Part shown: piece after piece, positions 24,207 through 30,332 of the stretch
Numbering within the stretch: the stretch's first letter is position 1
Layout: every line of letters begins with the position of its first letter
Assembly: GCA_964383905.1 (NCBI GenBank)
Contig: CAYLJO010000029.1
Span: 1 to 42,724, forward strand
Reading direction: 5' to 3'
Source of the DNA: CAYLJO01 sp964383905
GTDB lineage: Bacteria; Acidobacteriota; Blastocatellia; Pyrinomonadales; Pyrinomonadaceae
Length of the DNA stretch: 42,724 nt
Position numbers and translations under genes: made by a program
Notes under the pieces: model-generated
Databases searched by the model: none
Told to the model about the DNA's origin: nothing
The model's input: the letters and a program-made list of their open reading frames with translations, nothing else

Positions 24207-24689
24207 TCAAAAGCCACGCGAGCTGCACATTGCGCAGTGATCGCAGGGCTTGCTGCCCGGTTCTAAACTGCAGGTCTTGTTGCTTTCGAAGAAATTAACT
24301 AACTCTGACACGACTGCTTCTTCGACCCCGAATCTCTCCTCGCTCGGGTGCGTTGCCTGAACGTAGATGCCGCTCAGCCACGGCGAGTGCGTCGTCCCAG
24401 CCTGTGTCGCCGCGGGTTTCTCACCTCGCCCTGACACACCCGCCTGCCCGCCGCGACCGGCCGCGCCCGATCCTTGAGTGAGGTCATCATCCTGATGCGC
24501 GAGATGGGATTCGATGTGGGCGAGTCTTTTCCGCAGCTCGTCGAGACTGGTGCGCACCGCCGCCAACTCCCCGGCGAGAGCGCCGGAGTCCCCGGTCTGC
24601 GCGCCGGCAGAGTGGTTGCTCTCGCCCCGTGACATGCGCCGTGCGATGCGCTCAGCCATCAAACGCGCTGCATCTTGCTCGCCGCTCAC
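24207..24689 (-). CDS. Possible BMC cargo: coiled-coil protein with C-terminal Cys cluster
   Basis: A 160-residue protein I do not recognise. Residues 4-20 (EQDAARLMAERIARRM) form a short amphipathic helix followed by a Gly/Ser/Ala linker, the layout of an N-terminal encapsulation peptide. Residues about 38-65 are Leu/Glu/Arg-rich and likely a coiled coil. A low-complexity linker follows, then a conserved-looking end, FGVEEAVVSELVNFFES, and Cys140, Cys149, Cys152 and Cys155 (C-X8-C-X2-C-X2-C), which could bind zinc or an Fe-S cluster. The GTG start at 24689 overlaps the stop of the first BMC-P gene by four bases, so it is translationally coupled to the shell genes. Cargo or scaffold role is inferred from this coupling and the helix. 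Confidence 0.6.
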   Translation of the reverse strand: MSGEQDAARLMAERIARRMSRGESNHSAGAQTGDSGALAGELAAVRTSLDELRKRLAHIESHLAHQDDDLTQGSGAAGRGGQAGVSGRGEKPAATQAGTTHSPWLSGIYVQATHPSEERFGVEEAVVSELVNFFESNKTCSLEPGSKPCDHCAMCSSRGF

Positions 24690-24985
24690 CCCAATTCTTC
24701 CTCCGGCAGGGCACGAAGGAGATCGATCCGATCCACCACCCCGACAATCGCCGAATCAATCGCCGCGCCCGCTTTGCCCGTCGCCGTCGTTGACGCGCTC
24801 CAACCTTCCTGCACGATCAAGACCGTGTCGCCCACGCCCGCGTCGACCGCGTCGAGCGCCAGCACGGTCATGCCCATTTCCTCGCCCTCAGGAGTGATCT
24901 GCTGGCAGAGCATGACACGCGCATTTTCGTAGCGCGGGTTCTTCTGTGTGGCGACGATGTTTCCCAGGACCCGCGCCAGGATCAT
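24686..24985 (-). CDS. BMC-P shell vertex protein (EutN/CcmL family), copy 1
   Basis: 99 residues starting at ATG 24985 (MILARVLGNIVATQKNP); the open frame further upstream is not part of the family. EutN/CcmL proteins form pentamers that cap the vertices of bacterial microcompartments. Family pattern: N-terminal ARVLGNIVAT, DAVDAGVGDTVLIV, and the C-terminal DSAIVGVVDRID. The start overlaps the stop of BMC-P copy 2 (ATGA), and the stop overlaps the next gene (GTGA). Paralogue of the two other BMC-P genes here, with about one-third to one-half visible identity. Confidence 0.93.
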   Translation of the reverse strand: MILARVLGNIVATQKNPRYENARVMLCQQITPEGEEMGMTVLALDAVDAGVGDTVLIVQEGWSASTTATGKAGAAIDSAIVGVVDRIDLLRALPEEELG

Positions 24986-25269
24986 CCCGCCCGCCCCCCC
25001 CTGGTCACGTGATCCTCCGAATCCACAATGGCGATGATGGTGCAGTCCGTCGGCGTATCTTCCCGCTTGAAGGGAAAGCTCGCCTCTTTCCCGCGGCACC
25101 AAAAGACCAGCTCGCCCGCGCCCGCCCCGATCGCGTCAAGAGCGACCATCGGTTTACCCTGCGGTTTGAGATCCGCATTTAATGATTGAATGACGAGCAG
25201 CTTGCGTCCCTCAAGAGAATCGTTCTTGACAGTCGCCACAACCGTCCCGATCACACGCGCCAACTGCAT
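24982..25269 (-). CDS. BMC-P shell vertex protein (EutN/CcmL family), copy 2
   Basis: 95 residues: MQLARVIGTVVATVKN, then LDAIGAGAGELVFWCRGKEA and CTIIAIVDSED. It carries a longer, Phe/Lys-rich loop (ASFPFKRED) than the other copies, so its pentamer probably has a distinct pore face. No Shine-Dalgarno is visible upstream of ATG 25269: a heptad-repeat hairpin begins within a few bases. Part of the shell operon. Confidence 0.93.
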   Translation of the reverse strand: MQLARVIGTVVATVKNDSLEGRKLLVIQSLNADLKPQGKPMVALDAIGAGAGELVFWCRGKEASFPFKREDTPTDCTIIAIVDSEDHVTRGGRAG

Positions 25270-25272
25270 AAA

Positions 25273-25340
25273 AGTCTGGAGTCCGGAGTCTGGAGTCTAA
25301 AAAAGTCTTTCTGGCTCTCCAGTACTTCAGACTCCAGACT
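25273..25340. repeat. Heptad-repeat hairpin between BMC-P copies 2 and 3
   Basis: Left arm 25273-25298 is three tandem 7-mers of the type GTCTGGA. Its inner 12 nt (25287-25298) pair perfectly with 25329-25340. The right arm contains the stop codon of BMC-P copy 3 and encodes its last residues (QSGV). The same 7-mer family recurs at 28456-28491. Confidence 0.8.
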
Positions 25341-25611
25341 GATTGTCGAGGACATCTACCGTATCAATCACGCCGATGATGGCCGCATCGACGGGCGTGT
25401 CTTTCATGCCCTGCGCGAGCCGCGCGCTTGAGCCGGCGACGACGAGCACCCGCTCGTGAAAGCCCGCCCCGACCGTGTCAACGGCAACGACATAACCGCT
25501 CGCGTCCGTCCCGTCGACATTGACGGGACGGACGATGAGCAGTTTCTTTCCCATCAGCCGCTCGTCCTTCTGTGTTGAGACGATCGTGCCGAGGATGCGC
25601 GCGATGATCAT
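25327..25611 (-). CDS. BMC-P shell vertex protein (EutN/CcmL family), copy 3
   Basis: 94 residues: MIIARILGTIVSTQKDERL, VDTVGAGFHERVLVVAGSSAR, AAIIGVIDTVDV. A clear EutN/CcmL pentamer. Starts 2 nt after the BMC-H stop. The last four residues come from the repeat element downstream. Three different BMC-P proteins in one locus is typical of microcompartments in the Planctomycetes/Verrucomicrobia-type group that use class II aldolases. Confidence 0.94.
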   Translation of the reverse strand: MIIARILGTIVSTQKDERLMGKKLLIVRPVNVDGTDASGYVVAVDTVGAGFHERVLVVAGSSARLAQGMKDTPVDAAIIGVIDTVDVLDNQSGV

Positions 25612-25613
25612 GC

Positions 25614-25898
25614 TCAGCCGTTGCTGTTGCCGACCGGCAGCGCCTCGTCAACGCTTCCGTGCGGGCGCGGGATGACGTGAACGCTGACGAGTTCGCCGAC
25701 GCGCCGCGCCGCAGCCGCGCCCGCGTCCGTCGCCGCCTTCACCGCCGCGACATCGCCGCGCACGATCGCCGTCACAAAACCCGCGCCGATCTTCTCATAG
25801 CCGATGAGCGTCACGTTGGCAGCCTTAACCATCGCATCCGCCGCCTCAATCATCGCCACCAAACCTTTGGTCTCAACCATGCCGAGTGCTTCTTGCAT
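25614..25898 (-). CDS. BMC-H hexameric shell protein (PduA/CcmK family)
   Basis: 94 residues, one BMC domain: ALGMVETKGLVAMIEAADAMVKAANVTL, the KIGAGFVTAIVRGDVAAVKAATDAG strand-helix, and VHVIPRPH at the end of the fold. Hexamers tile the facets of the microcompartment; the pore loop here reads KIGAGF. ATG 25898 has AAGGAG about 7 nt upstream, the best ribosome-binding site in the locus. It is the only BMC-H in the window, and no BMC-T is present. Confidence 0.97.
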   Translation of the reverse strand: MQEALGMVETKGLVAMIEAADAMVKAANVTLIGYEKIGAGFVTAIVRGDVAAVKAATDAGAAAARRVGELVSVHVIPRPHGSVDEALPVGNSNG

Positions 25899-25969
25899 TC
25901 AAGTGCTCCTTAACTAATCGCCGACCGCCGACCATCAACCGTGACGAAAGAAGACCGCCTGTTGACGAT

Positions 25970-26791
25970 TTACGGATGAGATAATTGCGCCACCTGGCTC
26001 AGTAATTCAACAAGCTCGTCACGCGTCAGCGTGATCCGGCCCGCGCCGTTGGTCGGGGCCCGGCTCGCGCCGTGTGCCGTCCTGCGCCCGCCCGCCGGGT
26101 ATGACAACCCTGTTTCGTGCAGGTAACCGCAGGCTTGACAGCGCGCGCCTTCGCCCAAATACCCGGCCCGTTCGCGCACGTTGATCAGTTTCTCGATGGC
26201 ATCCGCCGGAAGGTTTCTTGAGCCCCCGAGGATGCGCGAGAGGATGGTGATTTTGGCCGTGTGCTCCAGTGTCTCGAGGCGGTCGAAGGCCTGCCACAAG
26301 TCCGCGCCGTAAGCGACCGCGCCATGATTTGCCATCAGCAGCGCGTTGTGATGCCTGATCAGCGGGCGCATCGCTTCGGTCAACTCTTCGGTCGAAGGGG
26401 TGCCGTAATCCGCCAAGGGTACACAGCCCAGCGTGAGAATCACCTCCGACAGGATCGGCTGATCGATGGCGAGTCCGGCGACGGCGAAGGCCGTGCCGTG
26501 CGGCGGGTGCGCGTGGCACACCGCTTTGACGTCCGCGCGCTCGCGATAGATCAAGAGGTGCATCGCCAGCTCACTCGAGGGCCGGGGATCCGTGAGAGGC
26601 CTACCTTCCATGTCCGTGACGGCGAGCGCATCTTCCGTCATTCGCCCCTTGCACGTCATCGTCGGCGTCGCCAGGATGCGCCCGTCGTCCAGTCGCACGC
26701 TCACGTTGCCGTCCGAAGAGACGACGTAACTGCGTTCATACATCAGTCGCCCGACGCTGATGATCTCGCGCCGCGCGGTCTGCTCGTCCAT
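25970..26791 (-). CDS. Class II aldolase with C-terminal encapsulation-like helix
   Basis: 273 residues from ATG 26791. A zinc-dependent class II aldolase of the FucA/RhaD/AraD group: Glu74 (in SSELAMH) is the expected catalytic acid, His93 and His95 (CHAHPPH) and His156 (MANHGAV) the zinc ligands. Such enzymes split fuculose- or rhamnulose-1-phosphate to DHAP and lactaldehyde. After the catalytic domain there is a CxxC (Cys218, Cys221), a Gly/Ala/Arg linker (about 230-251), and an amphipathic helix ITLTRDELVELLSQVAQL (about 253-270), the layout of a BMC encapsulation peptide. Immediately upstream of the shell genes on the same strand. The true substrate is inferred. Confidence 0.9.
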   Translation of the reverse strand: MDEQTARREIISVGRLMYERSYVVSSDGNVSVRLDDGRILATPTMTCKGRMTEDALAVTDMEGRPLTDPRPSSELAMHLLIYRERADVKAVCHAHPPHGTAFAVAGLAIDQPILSEVILTLGCVPLADYGTPSTEELTEAMRPLIRHHNALLMANHGAVAYGADLWQAFDRLETLEHTAKITILSRILGGSRNLPADAIEKLINVRERAGYLGEGARCQACGYLHETGLSYPAGGRRTAHGASRAPTNGAGRITLTRDELVELLSQVAQLSHP

Positions 26792-26813
26792 GAAATGTTC
26801 GGCCCTCGCCCGT

Positions 26814-27266
26814 TCAGTTCCCGTCGAATCTGAATTCGACAACCTGTGTCGTATCGACAGGCTCACCGCCGACCCGTGCGGGAATGAACGTGATCCCGCG
26901 CGCCGCGCTGATGGCCTCGTCGGTCAGGCCGTCAGGCAACCCCCTGACCGTCTCGATGTCGGATACCGTGCCGTCTTTGCCAAGCACCATCCGCAGCTTC
27001 ACGACGCCCGTGATACCATCCCGGCGCGCTTCTTCTGTATAAAGCGGCTGGGGCTTAAAGGTGATTTCGAGCGGCGTCGTGTTGCCCCAGTTTTGATACC
27101 TGTAGGCACTATACCGGCCGGCGCCACACTTGTGGCCGCGCCCTACCCAGACGTTATTCCCAACGTTCGGGCGCGGCTGAACCTGCCCGATCAGGCCCCC
27201 TAACATGACGCCAACCATCAGGGTTAGCAAAAATGGCAAAACCCTCTTGAGCAAGCATGTCAGCAT
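26814..27266 (-). CDS. TonB C-terminal domain protein
   Basis: 150 residues: a membrane anchor (about 8-28), then a TonB C-terminal fold: PLYTEEARRDGITGVVKLRMVLGKDG and later TFIPARVGGEPVDTTQVVEFRF. TonB proteins pass proton-motive energy to outer-membrane receptors, but this one lacks the long Pro-rich spacer of classical TonB, so it may serve another envelope role. ATG 27266 has AAGGAG about 8 nt upstream. It lies between rex and the aldolase with gaps of 22-23 nt, so it appears to belong to the same transcription unit as the microcompartment genes. Confidence 0.85.
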   Translation of the reverse strand: MLTCLLKRVLPFLLTLMVGVMLGGLIGQVQPRPNVGNNVWVGRGHKCGAGRYSAYRYQNWGNTTPLEITFKPQPLYTEEARRDGITGVVKLRMVLGKDGTVSDIETVRGLPDGLTDEAISAARGITFIPARVGGEPVDTTQVVEFRFDGN

Positions 27267-27289
27267 GATTGATACTCCTTCTTCTCTTG

Positions 27290-27997
27290 CTATAACTCAC
27301 GCTCTTCCCGTTGCGCGATCTCCTCGTAAGGGAGAATGCTGCGCGGGTTCGTTACACAGGCGATCTGCGGCCGGGCGAGGAAATACGATAAGCTCTCCAG
27401 CGCGATCGTCAGATCGACCGTTTTCACCTTCACGCCGAGCCGCGCGTGAAGGCGCACGGGCGCGAAATTCAACACGGCTTTGATTCCGGCCGACATCACC
27501 TGATTCAAAACCCGTTGCGCCACGCGGGCCGGAACGGCGACCACGACCACATCGATCGTCAGGTCACGGACCACCCGCGCAATTTTCTTTACGTCATGCA
27601 CCATGACGCGGTCACGGCCGATGCGCCGCCCGATCTTCTCCTGATCATTATCGAAGAGGGCGACGACCGTGAAGTTCGATGTCGTGAACCCGTTGTAGTT
27701 GGCGAGCGCCGTCCCCAGGTTTCCCGCGCCGACGATGCCGACGCGATGTGCCGTGTCGAGGCCCAGAATCTTTGTAATGTGCTCGCGCAGCTCTTCGACG
27801 AAATAGCCTACGCCGCGCACCCCGAACTCGCCGAAGTAAGCCAGATCTTTCCTGATCTGCGCCGAATTAAGGTTGAACTGGTCGGCCAGCGCCTGCGACG
27901 AGATCGTTTTGATCCCGGCCGCCGCGAGTAAATTGAGGCAGCGCAGGTAGACGCTTAAACGATTCGTCGTCAGCTCCGAGATCTTCTCCGATTTCAT
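27290..27997 (-). CDS. rex: Redox-sensing transcriptional repressor Rex
   Basis: 235 residues: an N-terminal winged helix (about 1-80; SSQALADQFNLNSAQIRKDLAYFG), then a Rossmann domain with VGIVGAGNLGTALANY that binds NADH/NAD+, and a swapped C-terminal helix (LESLSYFLARP). Rex leaves DNA when NADH rises and so switches on fermentative or respiratory genes. It starts the co-directional run rex-TonB-like-aldolase-BMC, suggesting the microcompartment is tied to NADH balance. Two palindromic decamers flank a -10-like box upstream. They do not match the usual Rex box. Confidence 0.95.
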   Translation of the reverse strand: MKSEKISELTTNRLSVYLRCLNLLAAAGIKTISSQALADQFNLNSAQIRKDLAYFGEFGVRGVGYFVEELREHITKILGLDTAHRVGIVGAGNLGTALANYNGFTTSNFTVVALFDNDQEKIGRRIGRDRVMVHDVKKIARVVRDLTIDVVVVAVPARVAQRVLNQVMSAGIKAVLNFAPVRLHARLGVKVKTVDLTIALESLSYFLARPQIACVTNPRSILPYEEIAQREEREL

Positions 27998-28009
27998 CCC
28001 GCCGCCTTT

Positions 28010-28039
28010 CCCTTGAGGGTTCAGTATAGCCCTAAAGGG
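28010..28039 (-). promoter_or_regulatory. Twin palindromic decamers around a -10-like box upstream of rex
   Basis: CCCTTGAGGG (28010-28019) and CCCTAAAGGG (28030-28039) are near-identical palindromes spaced 20 nt centre to centre. Between them, on the minus strand, is TATACT (28023-28028), a good -10. No clear -35 is visible. An operator for a dimeric regulator is plausible. Confidence 0.45.
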
Positions 28040-28064
28040 TCGCTGGCGAAAAGACCGGGCGGGC

Positions 28065-28397
28065 TCAACCTCTCGGCCAGTACATGATAACGAACACGCC
28101 GGCGAGGGCGACGAGGCCGCCGATCAGATCAAATCTATCCGGCGCGATTTTATCGACCCGCCAGCCCCACAGAATGGAGAGCACGATAAAGATGCCGCCG
28201 TAGGCCGCGTAGACGCGCCCGAAGTTGGCCGGCTGCAGCGTCGGGACCAGGCCGTAGAGGATCAAGGCGGCCGCGCCGCACAGGGCGACCCAGAGGCTTT
28301 TCCCTTCGCGCAAGGTAAGCCACACGAGGTAGCCGCCGCCGATCTCACAGAGCCCGGCTATCACGAAGTAGAACAGCGATTTAGCGATTAAGATCAT
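28065..28397 (-). CDS. ynfA: UPF0060 (YnfA) family membrane protein
   Basis: 110 residues with four membrane helices. Family pattern: GLCEIGGGYLVWLTLREGKS near the N-terminus and GRVYAAYGGIFIVLSILWGW in the middle. YnfA proteins resemble small multidrug resistance transporters in size and topology; function is poorly known. ATG at 28397 has no Shine-Dalgarno: tandem 7-mers start at the very next base upstream (28398). It is 67 nt downstream of rex's start on the same strand and probably a separate unit. Confidence 0.95.
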   Translation of the reverse strand: MILIAKSLFYFVIAGLCEIGGGYLVWLTLREGKSLWVALCGAAALILYGLVPTLQPANFGRVYAAYGGIFIVLSILWGWRVDKIAPDRFDLIGGLVALAGVFVIMYWPRG

Positions 28398-28491
28398 AGT
28401 CGATAGTCGAGAGTCTCACCAGGCTCCAGACTTCCCCCACTCTAAAAAGGCCATTGACTCTCTAGACTCCAGACTCCCTGGACTCCAGACT
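28398..28491. repeat. Heptad-repeat element between ynfA and ruvA
   Basis: Tandem 7-mers AGTCGAT, AGTCGAG, AGTCTCA (28398-28418) face a second array with GACTCCA units (28456-28491). The arms are partly complementary. The second array shares its 7-mer with the element at 25273-25340. It abuts the ynfA start codon. Confidence 0.7.
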
Positions 28492-28503
28492 TTATCCCGC
28501 GCG

Positions 28504-28532
28504 TTGCCGAATCAGTGCCGATAAAATACAAT
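28504..28532 (+). promoter_or_regulatory. Candidate ruvAB promoter
   Basis: TTGCCG (28504-28509), 17-nt spacer, TACAAT (28527-28532) on the plus strand. Transcription would begin near 28539, about 55 nt before ruvA. Confidence 0.6.
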
Positions 28533-28593
28533 CAGTCTCGAAAGCGAAGGCGCTCCCGAAATTCCTTCTTCGACGGAACTTTATTCCAAAGTA

Positions 28594-29241
28594 ATGATCG
28601 CACATCTATCCGGCAAGCTGCTCGCCAAACAGGCGACCTCAGTCATTCTTGATGCCAACGGGGTCGGTTACGAGGTCACCATTCCGCTGTCAACCTTTTA
28701 CGACATGGAAGAGGCGGGCGCAAATATTCAGCTTCACATCTACACGCACGTGCGCGAAGATGCGCTCCAGCTCTACGGCTTCAGAACGGTGCGTGAACGG
28801 GAACTCTTCCTGCGGCTGATCTCTGTCAGCGGCATCGGCCCTAAGCTCGGCATCACGATGCTCTCCGGAATGAGCGCCGAAGAGATCATCGCTTCAATCC
28901 GCACCAGCAACCTGGCGCGCCTGACCTCAATTCCCGGCGTCGGGAAAAAGACCGCCGAACGTCTCGTCATTGAGCTGCGCGATAAGATTACCGCACTCTC
29001 GTCACCCGCGCTTGAAGAGGAGTTCGCGGCGAGGGCCGGAGCCGCCGCGCCCACCTCCGAAGACGCGGTGTTTGACGACGCTCTTTCGGCACTCGTAAAT
29101 CTCGGCTACCCGAGGGCGGCGGCCGAAAAAGCCATCACGGCGGCGATCGCCGAAGGCGGCGATATTGCCGTCGAGATTATCTTGCGCCGCAGCCTCCGCG
29201 CGCTCGCCGGGGGACAGCAGCGGGAAAGGATGAGGGCGTGA
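28594..29241 (+). CDS. ruvA: Holliday junction helicase subunit RuvA
   Basis: 215 residues. RuvA tetramers bind Holliday junctions and load RuvB. It has the N-terminal OB domain (MIAHLSGKLLAK, VLDANGVGYEV), two helix-hairpin-helix motifs (SGIGPKLGITML and PGVGKKTAERLVIEL), and the C-terminal domain III (ALVNLGYPRAAAEKAI) that contacts RuvB. About ten residues longer than usual at the C-terminus. ruvB follows after 48 nt; ruvC is not in the window. Confidence 0.98.
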   Translation: MIAHLSGKLLAKQATSVILDANGVGYEVTIPLSTFYDMEEAGANIQLHIYTHVREDALQLYGFRTVRERELFLRLISVSGIGPKLGITMLSGMSAEEIIASIRTSNLARLTSIPGVGKKTAERLVIELRDKITALSSPALEEEFAARAGAAAPTSEDAVFDDALSALVNLGYPRAAAEKAITAAIAEGGDIAVEIILRRSLRALAGGQQRERMRA

Positions 29242-29289
29242 GGATGAAGGCTGAAAGACCGGGACTTCTTTCTTCATCCCTTGATTTTT

Positions 29290-30330
29290 ATGTCTGAAGA
29301 ATTAGAACCGGCCAACGCGCGCAGCATGACAATGATGGATGACGACGAGCGTCAGTTCGAGTTGTCGCTGCGCCCGACGCGGCTGGCGGAATACATCGGC
29401 CAGCGCCATGCGACAGAAAACCTGCGGGTCTTCATCAAAGCGGCGCTGGGTCGCCGCGAGGCCCTCGACCACGTTCTCTTGACCGGGCCGCCGGGCCTCG
29501 GCAAAACCACGCTCGCCCACATCATCGCCAACGAGATGGGCGCGGAGTTGCGCGCGACCGCCGGGCCGGTGATCGAAAAGAGCGGCGATCTGGCGGCACT
29601 GCTCACCAATCTGCAGGAAGGCGACGTGCTTTTTATCGACGAGATTCATCGCCTCAATCCGGCCATCGAAGAAGTGCTCTACCCGGCGATGGAGGATTAC
29701 CATTTGGACATTCTGATCGGGCAGGGCACGGCGGCGCGCTCGATCAAGCTGGAGTTGCCAAAGTTCACGCTGGTCGGCGCGACGACGCGCGCCGGACTGA
29801 TCACGGCCCCCCTGCGCGGACGCTTCGGCATCCCGTTCCACCTGGACTTCTACAGTCACGAAGACCTTGAAGTGATCGTCAAGCGTTCGGCCGACATTCT
29901 CAACGTAGAAATAGAGGACGGGGGCGCACGCGAGATTGCGCGCCGCGCTCGCGGCACGCCGCGCATCGTCAACCGCCTCCTGCGCCGCGTCCGTGACTTC
30001 GCCGAGGTGGACTACGAGGGACGTATTACGCAGGAGGTGGCCAATGATGCGCTCAATCGCATGGAAGTTGATACTTTCGGGCTGGACGAGGTAGACCGCA
30101 AGCTTCTCATGACGATCATCGAAAAGTTCGACGGCGGGCCCGTCGGTCTGGGCACGATTTCCGCTTCGATACATGAAGAGAAGGACTCTATTGAAGAGAT
30201 CATCGAGCCGTACCTGATTCAGATCGGCTTTCTCAACCGGACGCCCCGCGGGCGCATGGCGACGCGCCTCGCTTACCAGCATTTTGGCATTGCGCCGCCG
30301 GGGCCGCACAAGCCACGATTGTTCGATTAG
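29290..30330 (+). CDS. ruvB: Holliday junction branch migration ATPase RuvB
   Basis: 346 residues from ATG 29290; a TTG frame start at 29281 is less likely. AAA+ motor that drives branch migration with RuvA. Motifs: RPTRLAEYIGQ, Walker A GPPGLGKTT, Walker B LFIDEIHRLN, sensor 1 VGATTRAGLI, arginine finger region PLRGRFG, and the C-terminal winged helix ending PRGRMATRLAYQHFG. Length and all motifs are normal. Confidence 0.98.
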   Translation: MSEELEPANARSMTMMDDDERQFELSLRPTRLAEYIGQRHATENLRVFIKAALGRREALDHVLLTGPPGLGKTTLAHIIANEMGAELRATAGPVIEKSGDLAALLTNLQEGDVLFIDEIHRLNPAIEEVLYPAMEDYHLDILIGQGTAARSIKLELPKFTLVGATTRAGLITAPLRGRFGIPFHLDFYSHEDLEVIVKRSADILNVEIEDGGAREIARRARGTPRIVNRLLRRVRDFAEVDYEGRITQEVANDALNRMEVDTFGLDEVDRKLLMTIIEKFDGGPVGLGTISASIHEEKDSIEEIIEPYLIQIGFLNRTPRGRMATRLAYQHFGIAPPGPHKPRLFD

Positions 30331-30332
30331 TA

